64,000 nucleotides of DNA from Megaustenia siamemsis (taxonomy: Eukaryota; Mollusca; Gastropoda; Stylommatophora; Ariophantidae): contig JAVIAB010000156.1 of NCBI GenBank assembly GCA_032433765.1, positions 85,419,015 to 85,483,014 of the forward strand. The letters are read 5' to 3'. The notes under the pieces are model-generated. The model did no database searches, was not told the origin of the DNA, and saw only the letters and a list, made by a program, of their open reading frames with translations. Numbering within the stretch: the first letter of the stretch is position 1; every line of letters begins with the position of its first letter. A program made the position numbers and the translations under genes. Below are positions 1 through 9,800 of this stretch, piece after piece.

Positions 1-3000
1 CTAGCAATAGGAACTTGGAACATTAGATCAGCATTCCAGGTTGGAAAATTAGAAAACATCAGCCAAGAAATGAAGAGAATGAAATTGAACATCTTGGGAC
101 TATGTGAAATGAGATGGACAGAAGCAGGATTATTACAACGCGACAGTGGAAATGTAATTTACTCTGGGGGAACCACACATGAAAGAGGAGTAGGCATTAT
201 TTTAGATAGAGAAAGAAGCAAAACAGTGAAAGGATTTTGACCAGTATCGGACAGAATTCTGCTAGTAAAACTGAGAGGCAGACCAATGGATATCAACATA
301 ATTCAAGTTTATGCACCAACAAGTAACAGCGAAGAAGAAGACATTAACACTTTTTACGAGGAGCTAGAGATGACCATGGAACAGTGTAAATCCCAAGAAA
401 TAACTGTTGTATTAGGGGATTTCAATGCAAAGGTAGGAACAGCTAAAGTGCAAAATGTGACTGGGGGACATGGCCTTGGAGAGACGAAAGACAGAGGAGA
501 TAGATTGATAGATTTGGCAAAGACACATGAAATGATTATAGGTAACACCTGGTTCAAACAACACCCTAGGCGACTATGGACATAGCAAAGCCCAGACAAA
601 AAAGTACACAATCAAATTGATTTTATACTAGTACAGAGAAGATTCAGGAATGGGCTAACATCGGTTAAAATAAGGCCAGGAGCAGATTGCAAAAGTGACC
701 ATGTACCAGCAGTTGGAAAGATAAGAATAAAACTGCGGAAGGCACAGAAATCACCAAGAAATATAAAATTAGAACTAGATATGCTAAGAGTAGATAAACA
801 GATGAGTGATAAGTACAGCACGATAGTACAAAATAGATATAATCTTCTTCTACCTTTTAGCTCCCAGTGGAGCATAGGTCTTCAACAAACACTTTCCAAG
901 TCGTTCTATTTTTTGCCGTTCTTTTAAGATCATTCCATGTCTTCCCCATCATCTTCATCTCTGCTTCAATATGTCTTCTCCAAGAATTCCTTGGTCTTCC
1001 TCTTTGTCTTTTCCCCTGGGGATTCCAAAAAAGGGCCTGTTGTGTAATACTCTCAGTTGGCTTCCGCAGTGTGTGTCCTATCCATCGCCATCGTCTTCGC
1101 TGTATCTCTTTATCCATTGGTATTTGACCGGTACATTTCCATAATTCCACGTTAGTGACTTTGTCCTGCCATTATAGATATAATGCTATTGAGAAAATAC
1201 AGGACATCCAGGAGCAGTGGGAAATGCTCAAACAATCGATTCAACAAACATCAAAAGAAGTAATACCAGTGACTAAAAGAATCAACAAAAAGAAATGGAT
1301 GACAGAAAAAATATTACAACTAATGGTCGAAAGAAGAAGACATAAGAAAGAAGAACGGACATACATAATATTGCACAAAGAGATCCAAAACAAGTGCAGT
1401 GAAGCAAAGGAAGGTTGGTTAAAACAGAAATGTGAAGAAATGGAAAAACAACAAAAGAAAGATTCAAAATTTATGCACAATCAGTTAAATGAATTAACAG
1501 GAAGAAAAGAAGTCAAAGTTTCAGGATGTGTGAAATCAAAGGAAGGAAATATAATAATGGGACAGGAGAAGACAATGGAAAGATGGACAGAATATATCAG
1601 TCAACTCTATGATGATGAAAGACCAGAATTAAACAATTCAAATGAAGACACAGGACCACCAATAATGCAGAGTGAAGTGGAGGACGCAATTCAACACATG
1701 AAAAGAGGCAAAGCTCCAGGTCCCGACAATATAACAATCGAAGAGATAAATGCATTAGGAGAGCTGGGAGTACAAGTCATAACAAAATTACTCAATGACA
1801 TATATAACACTGGACACATACCCGAAGATCTACTAAAATCTATCTTTGTAGCCATACCAAAGAAGTCAGGAGCCACTGATTGTAAAGACCATCGCACTAT
1901 TAGTCTCATGAGCCATATGACTAAAATATTACTAAGAATAATCATGAGACGTGTAAGGAACAAAATAAAACCAGAAATAAGTGAGGAACAATGTGGATTT
2001 GTGGAAGGAAAGGGCACCAATAATGCAATATACATCTGAAGAACATTGATAGAAAGATCTATAGAGGTAAAGAAAGATCTATATATGTGCTTTATAGACA
2101 ACACGAAAGCATTTGACAAAGTAAAGCATGTAGAAATAATCAATATGCTGGAGAAATTAAACATTGATGGCAAGGATCTGCGAAACATAAAAAACATGTA
2201 CTGGCAACAAACAGCAGCTATACGAATTAACAACCAAACAGGACAATTCCAATATATAAAGCAAGGAGTCAGACAAGGCTGTGTTCTGTCGCTGGATTTG
2301 TTTTCACTTTACAGCGAATATATTATGAGATCAATAGTAGACAAAAAAGGAATTGAAGTCAACGGTCATAACATAAATAATTTGCAATATGTGGATGACA
2401 CAGTCTTAATAGCAGAGACAGAGAATGAACTACAAGAAATGATAGACATAATAGTAAAAGAAAGCAACAAGAAAGGTCTCAGTCTGAATAGTAAGAAAAC
2501 AGAAGAAATGGTTATATCGAAGAAACAATCACCGCCATCATGCAGCATAAAAATAAATCAGACAAATCTGAAACAAGTGCAACGTTTCAAATGCTTGGGC
2601 ACAATAATAACATCAGATGGGAGATGCACTACAGAAATAAAAAGCAGAATAGCTTAGGCCAAAATAGCATTTCAGAAAATGAAAAATATCTTATGCAATA
2701 AATCTATGTCAATAAAAATGAGAAAGAGAGTTCATCGGTGCTATATAGAACCAATTCCGACCTATGGAAGCGAATCATGGACAGTAGACAAACAAATGAA
2801 AAGACGATTAGAGGCCACAGAGATGGGATTTCTCAGAAGAATGTTGAAAGTTCACTGGACAGCTAAAAAGACCAATGAGGAATGTCTCAAAGAGGCCAAC
2901 ACAAAAAGGGAGCTCTTAAAAAACATCAGAAAGAAGCAATCAACATTTTTTGGGCACATCATGAGAAGAGGAAAGTTGGAATACTTGGTTACAACTGGCA

Positions 3001-3161
3001 AAATAAAAGGAAAGAGAGATCGCGGACGACAAAGAGAGAAAATACTGGATAGCTTGGTGTCATGGCTTGGAAAACAGTCAACAACAGAACTCATACGATG
3101 CACTGTAGATAGAAGATTGTGGAGGGACATGATCACCTACGCCAACTGGTATGGCACATGA
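1..3161 (+). pseudogene. Near-complete non-LTR retrotransposon (family A): endonuclease-reverse transcriptase
   Basis: The reading frame starts outside the window at the left edge. It holds an APE-type endonuclease (GTWNIRS near residue 5, LCEMRW, VVLGDFNAKVG, DFILV, SDHVP), then a reverse transcriptase with GKAPGPDNI, CGFVEGKGTNNAI, FIDNTKAFDKV, GVRQGCVLS and the catalytic box as YVDD. The C-terminal region has FGHIMRR and ends in a TGA followed by ATG repeats. EN and RT in one ORF with a short-repeat tail fits the RTE group. Once the family C insertion at 844-1173 is discounted, the frame is continuous, broken only by stops at 238-240, 583-585, 2037-2039 and 2655-2657. Two to four of these are explained by single transitions at Trp, Gln or Arg codons. 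It is recently dead and lies upstream of the first visible exon. Confidence 0.9.
844..1173 (-). mobile_element. 5'-truncated family C LINE inserted in the family A element
   Basis: On the minus strand this reads as the C-terminal tail of a different endonuclease-RT ([40 protein letters not shown]), then a stop and a short AAG-type tail. It is flanked by the 11-bp target-site duplication ATAGATATAAT at 833-843 and 1174-1184. Removing the insert and one duplicate brings the host LINE back into frame across ...VQNRYN/AIEKIQD. This is a textbook 5'-truncated target-primed insertion. Confidence 0.92.
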
Positions 3162-3169
3162 TGATGATG

Positions 3170-4068
3170 GTAAAGAGTTAATGACATTTTTTGGCAAGTA
3201 TGTGGGTGATTGGTAAAGAATTAATGACATTATTGGTCAAGTATGTGGTTGATTGGTAAAGAGTTAATGCAAGTGTACGGGTCATTGGTAAAGAGTTAAT
3301 GACATTATTGGACTAGTATGTGGTTGATTGGTAAAGAGTTAATGCAAGTGTATGGGTGATTGGTAAAGAGTTAATGACATTATTGGGCAAGTATTTGGGT
3401 GATTGTAAAGAGTTAATGACATTATTGGGCAAGTATTTGGGTGATTGTAAAGATTTAATGACATTATTGGGCAAGTATTTGGGTGATTGGTAAAGAGTTA
3501 ATTACATTATTGGGCAAGTATGTGGGTGATTGTTATAGAGTTAATGACATTATTGGGCAAGTATTTGGGTGATTGTAAAGAATGACATTATTGGGCAAGT
3601 ATTTGGATGATTGGTAAAGAGTTAATGACATTATTGGGCAAGTATGTATGTGATTGGTAAAGATTTAATGACATTATTGGGCAAGTATGTGGGTGATTGT
3701 TATAGAGTTAATGACATTATTGGGCAAGTATGTGGGTGATTGTTATAGAGTTAATGACATTATTGGGCAAGTGTGTGGGTGATTGTTATAGAGTTAATGA
3801 CATTATTGGGCAAGTATGTATGTGATTGGTAAAGAGTTAATTACATTATTGGGCAAGTATGTGGGTGATTGTTATAGAGTTAATGACATTATTGGGCAAG
3901 TATGTGGGTGATTGTTATAGAGTTAATGACATTTTTGGACAAGTATGTGGGTGATTGTTATAGAGTTAATGACATTTTTGGACAAGTATGTGGGTGATTG
4001 TTATAGAGTTAATGACATTTTTGGACAAGTGTGTGGGTGATTGTTATAGAGTTAATGACATTGGTTTA
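3170..4068. repeat. 43-bp minisatellite
   Basis: About 20 copies of a 43-bp unit containing GAGTTAATGACATTATTGGG and GCAAGTATGTGGGTGATTG. Spacing between unit starts is 43 bp where measured (3698 to 3741). It begins right after the ATG-repeat tail of the family A LINE and ends about 25 bp before the acceptor of the first vWA exon. Shortened units around 3410-3600 show copy-level deletions. Confidence 0.93.
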
Positions 4069-4093
4069 AATAACAAAAACATCCATTTTTCAG

Positions 4094-4406
4094 CATGTGG
4101 TCCCCCAGCAGATGTTGTATTCATACTTGATTCATCAGTTTCTGTTGGAGCTACAAACTTTGATGTTATCAAAACTTATGCACAGACATTAGTTACTCAG
4201 ATGAATGTACTGTCCTGTAGTGTCAACATTGGAGCAGTCAAATACAGTTCCACTGCAATGATTCAGTTTCATCTGGATACTCATCGTTCAGAGGATGATA
4301 TTGTAAGAGCCATCCAGGATATTAGATTCACTCCAGGGAGATCAAACATGGCAGCAGCTCTCAGAGTCGTTCGTAATCAGATGTTTACAGGCAGAAATGG
4401 AGACAG
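4094..4406 (+). CDS. Exon: vWA domain 1, first part
   Basis: The exon opens in phase 1 after TTTTTCAG and closes in phase 2 before GTACCT. It encodes the N-terminal two thirds of a von Willebrand factor A domain: a leading Cys (CGPPADVVFILD), the MIDAS motif DSSVS, the helix TNFDVIKTYAQTLV, the strand NIGAVKYSS, and GRSNMAAALRVV, which holds the second MIDAS position as Ser where most vWA domains have Thr. vWA domains bind ligands through a divalent metal held by these loops. A Cys also occurs mid-domain (VLSCSVN). The previous exon is outside the window; only the LINE and minisatellite lie to the left. Confidence 0.9.
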
Positions 4407-4445
4407 GTACCTTTTTTTTATTTTTGCTTCCTTTCTTCTTTAGTA

Positions 4446-4777
4446 ACATTTTGCACATATCTTTCTAGTAAAGTTATACATAGATTCATCTCTCTAATAA
4501 AATTACACATAGTTTCATCTCTAGTAAAATTTTACATATTTTTATCTCTCTGTTTAATTGTAGATAGTTTCATCTCTCTAGTAAAATTACACATAGTTTC
4601 ATCTCTCTAATAAATTGACACATAGTTTCATCTCTCTAGTAAAATTATGCCTAGTTTCATCACTCTAGTAAAATTGTACATAGTTTCATCACTCTAGTAA
4701 AATTGTACATAGTTTCATCTCTCTGGTAAAAGTGTAGATAGTTTCATCTCTAGTAAAATTGTACATAGTTTCATCAC
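4446..4777. repeat. 29-bp minisatellite, left fragment of the giant array
   Basis: About 11 diverged copies of the unit CATAGTTTCATCTCTCTAGT plus AAAATTGTA. This is the same unit as the array at 6892-18042. The composite element at 4778-6875 separates the two, so they were one array before that insertion. Confidence 0.9.
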
Positions 4778-5495
4778 AAAGCCCAACGGCCAAGATCTGA
4801 ATTTGCAGAATGGTACGTTGTGTGCATAACAGCAGAGATTTACACCACAATATGTCATCCAACAAGCTTTGTGGTTATGTGCACAAAGCAACGTGCCTGT
4901 ATCTTGGTCATGTGCATTCTAGTCTTGTCGTCGTCGCTGTATATGGCCACTGCTGTTGCTGCTGAGGTAACGCCAAACGAGATAGGTCTTGAGAAATGCT
5001 TGCCAAGTCCAAGGCTGATGTTCTTGCACATAATAACCTACATTGACTCGGTAGTAACGTTGCTACTACCGCTGATCGCCACTTCTGTCATGCTCTTCAT
5101 GATCGTTCTGTCCATCATACACAAGTCCCGGTGGAAGAAGCTCAGTGGCCTGCCGATGCTGGAAGTTTCCGAGATGAAACGGATCAATGATCCTAGTTTG
5201 GAGCTCAGTGCGAGCTAGCGCCCAGGTTCATGTGTCTAGAATGCTCTTTGCCTTGTCACTATCTTACATCATCATGAACGCACCAAGCCACGTGGCCAGA
5301 CTGTACTATCTGATGTGGGCTCAAAACTCAGGGGACATGAAATTGACATTCTCTGAAGGTCTTATCCGGCTAATCTTCCAGCACGTCAGCCACGCCCACC
5401 ATGCCTGCAAGTTGTGGATCTTCGTGGTCGTCAGTAGAAACTTTACCAAGAACCTCAGACAAACTTTGGTGGACGTTACCAAGTGTATATGTTAG
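4778..5495 (+). pseudogene. Captured rhodopsin-type GPCR fragment (TM3 to TM7)
   Basis: The frame reads through EFAEWYVVCITAEIYTTICH, which is the end of TM3 with the DRY/ERY motif present as EIY. Then come a TM4-like ILVMCILVLSSSLYMA, a TM5-like segment (VTLLLPLIATSVMLFMIVLS) and a basic third loop. A one-base frameshift near 5215 moves into a second frame with TM6-like MLFALSLSYIIMNAPSHVA and a TM7/helix-8 stretch ending KLWIFVVVSRNFTKNLRQ. The fragment begins at TM3, lacks TM1-2, and its frame stops at 5493-5495 inside the first VNTR unit, so it has no 3' UTR of its own. The relatives are peptide or chemosensory class A receptors; the ligand is unknown. Confidence 0.75.
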
Positions 5496-6530
5496 TCGTG
5501 GCTTATATCTTGGTGGTTGTCTGTGCTAACCATGACTCATATCTTTGTGTGTGTATGTGATAGCCATGGCTCCTGTCTTGGTGGGTGTCTGTAACAGCCA
5601 TGGCTCAGTTCTCGGTGTATATCTGTGCTAGTCATAGCTTATATCTTAGTGGGAGTCTGTGATAGCCATGGCTGATATCTTGGTGGGTGTATGTGCTAGC
5701 CATGGCTCATATCTTGGTGTATTTCCGTGCTAGCCATAGCTCATATCTTAATGTGTTTCAGTGCTAGTTATGATTCATATCTCTTTGTGTTGCCATAAAT
5801 CCATGGCTCATATCTTAATGTGTTTCTGTGCTAGCCATGGCTCATATCTTAACTTGTGTGTGTGTGTGTTCTAGCCATTGCTCATATCTTTGTGTGTGTC
5901 TATGTTTAGTCATATCTCATATCTTATTGTGTACCTGTGTTAGTCATGTGTCATATCTTTGTGCATGCATGTCTGTGTTAGTCATATCTCATGTCTATGT
6001 TAATCACATCTCATACATTTGTGTGTGCATGTCTATGTTAGTCATGTCTCATATATTTGTGTTTATGTTTATGCTAGTCACTACTCATATCTTGATGTGT
6101 GTCTGTCTATATTAGTCATGTCTCATATCTTTGTGTGTTTGTGTTTAGTCATATCTCATATCTTTGTGTGTGTGTGTGTGTTAATGTTAGTCATGCCTCA
6201 TATCTTTGTGTGATTGTGTTTAGTCACATCTCCTATCTTTGTGAGTGCATTTTTATGTTAGTCATGTCTCATATCTTTGTGTGTGCATGACTGTGTTTAG
6301 TCATATCTCATATCTTAGTGTATGTATTTGTGTTAATCATATCTCATATTTTAGAGTCTGTCTGTGTTAGTCACATCTCATATCTTAGTTTGTGTGTGTC
6401 TGTGAGTGTGTCTGTGATAGTCATATCTCATATCTTGGTGTGTGTCAGTGTTAGTCATGCCTCATACCGTTGTGTGCATGTCAGTGTTAGTCACATCTCA
6501 TATCTTTGTGTGTGCATGTCTGTGTTAGTC
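5496..6530 (+). repeat. VNTR of composite element copy 1
   Basis: About 30 units of roughly 30-38 bp built on CATGGCTCATATCTTGGTGT plus a CTGTGCTAG-type end. The array changes from left to right: early units read GCTAGCCATGGCTCATATC, later units read GTTAGTCACATCTCATATC followed by TTTGTGTGTGCATGTCTGT. The same gradient in the same order is seen at 49575-50270, so the array was polarised before the copies separated. Runs of open frame through it are repeat artefacts. Confidence 0.9.
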
Positions 6531-6875
6531 ACCTCTAGTGACTCGGGCAGATGGTGCTCGTAAACCTGGGAGGGCCGACCATCTAAGGGCAGAATCCCCC
6601 TACAGAAAAGATCATCTGCTGCCTTGCAGGAAGATTGGGGACAATCAAAGGCTAAGGAAAGCAAACCTGAATAAAATGCTGGCTGAAATCGGATGCACTG
6701 GGCCACTGGCACAGAACACAGTGCAACATTATAATAGGTATTCAATCAGAGTGGATTCAACAAACTCTACTTGTGATGTTCTGTCTGTAGGGTCGATCAA
6801 TTCACTTAAACAGACAGATGCCTTCATGTGAGAATCTGGAATCCTCCTCTGATTGAGTCTTGATCGCAGAGAGAG
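6531..6875 (+). mobile_element. Conserved 3' module of composite element, copy 1
   Basis: The unique sequence starts at CCTCTAGTGACTCGGGCAGA and ends near TTGATCGCAGAGAGA. It aligns without large gaps to 50271-50616; I count about 27 differences in ~340 bp (around 8%). Both copies have an open frame of 97 codons, but replacements are about as common as silent changes, so coding is unlikely. It is probably the element's functional 3' end, recognised by a helper reverse transcriptase; that is inference. Confidence 0.8.
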
Positions 6876-6891
6876 AGTGAGAGATAGTATA

Positions 6892-9800
6892 GTAAAGTTG
6901 TACATATTTTCATCGCTCAAATAAAATTGTAGATAGGTTCATATCTCTAGTAAAATTTTTTTTAATTTCATCTCTCTAGTAAAATTGTACATAGTTTTAT
7001 CTCTCTAGTAAAATGTTACATAGTTTTATCTCTCTAGTAAAATTATACATAGTTTTATCTCTCTAGTAAAATGTTACATAGTTTTATCTCTCTAGTAAAA
7101 TGTTACATAGTTTTATCTCTCTAGTAAAATTATACATAGTTTTATCTCTCTAGTAAAATGTTACATAGTTTTATCTCTCTAGTAAAATTATACATAGTTT
7201 TATCTCTCTAGTAAAATTGTACATAGTTTTATCTCTCTAGTAAAATTGTACATAGTTTTATCTCTCTAGTAAAATTGTACATAGTTTTATCTCTCTAGTA
7301 AAATTGTACATAGTTTTATCTCTCTAGTAAAATTGTACATAGTTTTATCTCTCTAGTAAAATTGTACATAGTTTTATCTCTCTAGTAAAATTGTACATAG
7401 TTTTATCTCTCTAGTAAAATGTTACATAGTTTCATCTCTCTAGTAAAATGTTACATAGTTTCATCTCTCTAATAAAATTGTACATAGTTTTATCTCTCTA
7501 GTAAAATGTTACATAGTTTCATCTCTCTAATAAAATTGTACATAGTTTCATCTCTCTAATAAAATTGTACATAGTTTCATCTCTCTAATAAAATTGTACA
7601 TAGTTTCATCTCTCTAATAAAATTGTACATAGTTTTATCTCTCTAGTAAAATGTTACATAGTTTCATCTCTCTAGTAAAATGTTACATAGTTTCATCTCT
7701 CTAATAAAATGTTACATAGTTTCATCTCTCTAGTAAAATGTTACATAGTTTCATCTCTCTAGTAAAATGTTACATAGTTTCATCTCTCTAGTAAAATGTT
7801 ACATAGTTTCATCTCTCCAGTAAAATTGTACATAGTTTCATCTCTCTAGTAAAATTGTACATAGTTTCATCTCTCTAGTAAAATTGTACATAGTTTCATC
7901 TCTCTAGTAAAATTGTACATAGTTTCATCTCTCTAGTAAAATGTTACATAGTTTCATCTCTCTAATAAAATTGTACATAGTTTCATCTCTCTAGTAAAAT
8001 TGTACATAGTTTCATCTTTCTAGTAAAATTGTACATAGTTTCATCTCTCTAATAAAATTGTACAAAGTTTCATCTCTCTAATAAACTTGTAGATAGTTTC
8101 ATCTCTCTAGTAAAATTGTACAAAGTTTCATCTCTCTAATAAACTTGTAGATAGTTTCATCTCTCTAGTAAAATTGTACATAGTTTCATCTCTCTAGTAA
8201 AATTGTACATAGTTTTATCTCTCTAGTAAAATTTTTTTTAGTTTCATCTCTCTAGTAAAATTGTACATAGTTTCATCTCTCTAATAAAATTGTACATAGT
8301 TTCATCTCTCTAATAAACTTGTAGATAGTTTCATCTCTCTAGTAAAATTGTACATAGTTTCATCTCTCTAGTAAAATTGTACATAGTTTTATCTCTCTAG
8401 TAAAGTTTTTTTTAGTTTCATCTCTCTAGTAAAATTGTACATAGTTTCATCTCTCTAATAAACTTGTACATAGTTTCATCTCTCTAGTAAACTTGTAGAT
8501 AGTTTCATCTCTCTAATAAACTTGTACATAGTTTCATCTCTCTAATAAAATTGTACATAGTTTTATCTCTCTAGTAAATTTGTAGATAGTTTCATCTCTC
8601 AAAGAAAATTGTACATAGTTTCATCTCTCTAGTAAACTTGTAGATAGTTTCATCTCTCTAATAAACTTGTAGATAGTTTCATCTCTCTAATAAACTTGTA
8701 GATAGTTTCATCTCTCTAATAAACTTGTAGATAGTTTCATCTCTCTAGTAAAGTTGTACATAGTTTCATCTTTCTAGTAAAATTGTACATAGTTTCATCT
8801 CTCTAATAAAATTGTACAAAGTTTCATCTCTCTAATAAACTTGTAGATAGTTTCATCTCTCTAGTAAAATTGTACATAGTTTCATCTCTCTAGTAAAATT
8901 GTACATAGTTTTATCTCTCTAGTAAAATTTTGTTTAGTTTCATCTCTCTAGTAAAATTGTACATAGTTTTATCTCTCTAGTAAAATGTTACATAGTTTCA
9001 TCTCTCTAGTAAACTTGTAGATAGTTTCATCTCTCTAATAAACTTGTACATAGTTTCATCTCTCTAATAAACTTGTAGATAGTTTCATCTCTCAAATAAA
9101 ATTGTACATTGTTTTATCTCTCTAGTAAATTTTTTTTTTAGTTTCATCTCTCTAGTAAAATTGTACATAGTTTCATCTCTCTAATAAAATTGTACATAGT
9201 TTCATCTCTCTAATAAACTTGTAGATAGTTTCATCTCTCTAGTAAAATTGTACATAGTTTCATCTCTCTAATAAACTTGTAGATAGTTTCATCTCTCTAG
9301 TAAAATTGTACATAGTTTCATCTCTCTAGTAAAATTGTACATAGTTTTATCTGTCTAGTAAAATTTTTTTTTAGTTTCATCTCTCTAGTAAAATTGTACA
9401 TAGTTTTATCTCTCTAGTAAAATGTTACATAGTTTTATCTCTCTAGTAAACTTGTAGATAGTTTCATCTCTCTAATAAACTTGTACATAGTTTCATCTCT
9501 CTAATAAACTTGTAGATAGTTTCATCTCTCTAATAAACTTGTACATAGTTTCATCTCTCTAATAAACTTGTAGATAGTTTCATCGCTCAAATAAAATTGT
9601 AGATAGGTTCATATCTCTAGTAAAATTTTTTTTAGTTTCATCTCTCTAGTAAAATTGTACATAGTTTCATCTCTCAAGTAAAATTGTACATAGTTTCATC
9701 TCTCTAGTAAAATTGTACATAGTTTCATCTCTCTAGTAAAATTATACATAGTTTTATCTCTCTAGTAAAATGTTACATAGTTTTATCTCTCTAGTAAAAT

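Larger units (their letters stand above)
4778..6875 (+). mobile_element. Composite gene-carrying element, copy 1 (GPCR fragment + VNTR + 3' module)
   Basis: This block interrupts an otherwise continuous 29-bp minisatellite, which resumes at about 6892. In order it has a GPCR-derived segment (4778-5495), a ~30-38 bp VNTR (5496-6530) and a ~340-bp unique 3' module (6531-6875) ending in a GA-rich run. A second copy at 48174-50616 has the same VNTR and 3' module but a different gene fragment. Because the target is itself repetitive, a target-site duplication cannot be defined. The family is not one I recognise. The layout resembles SVA-type composite retroelements, but Helitron-like capture is not excluded. 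Confidence 0.75.

Noticed and set aside
4820..5495. A functional host GPCR gene
   Set aside because: It lacks TM1-2, has a frameshift between TM5 and TM6, a changed DRY motif and no 3' UTR, and sits in a mobile block.
6538..6831. 97-codon open frame conserved in both 3' modules of the composite element
   Set aside because: About 20 of 97 residues differ at ~8% DNA divergence, so silent changes are not favoured; no domain is recognisable.
4778..6875. Helitron ends for the composite element
   Set aside because: I looked for a CTRR terminus with a hairpin just before it and for insertion between A and T; neither is present at the 3' edges of the two copies.
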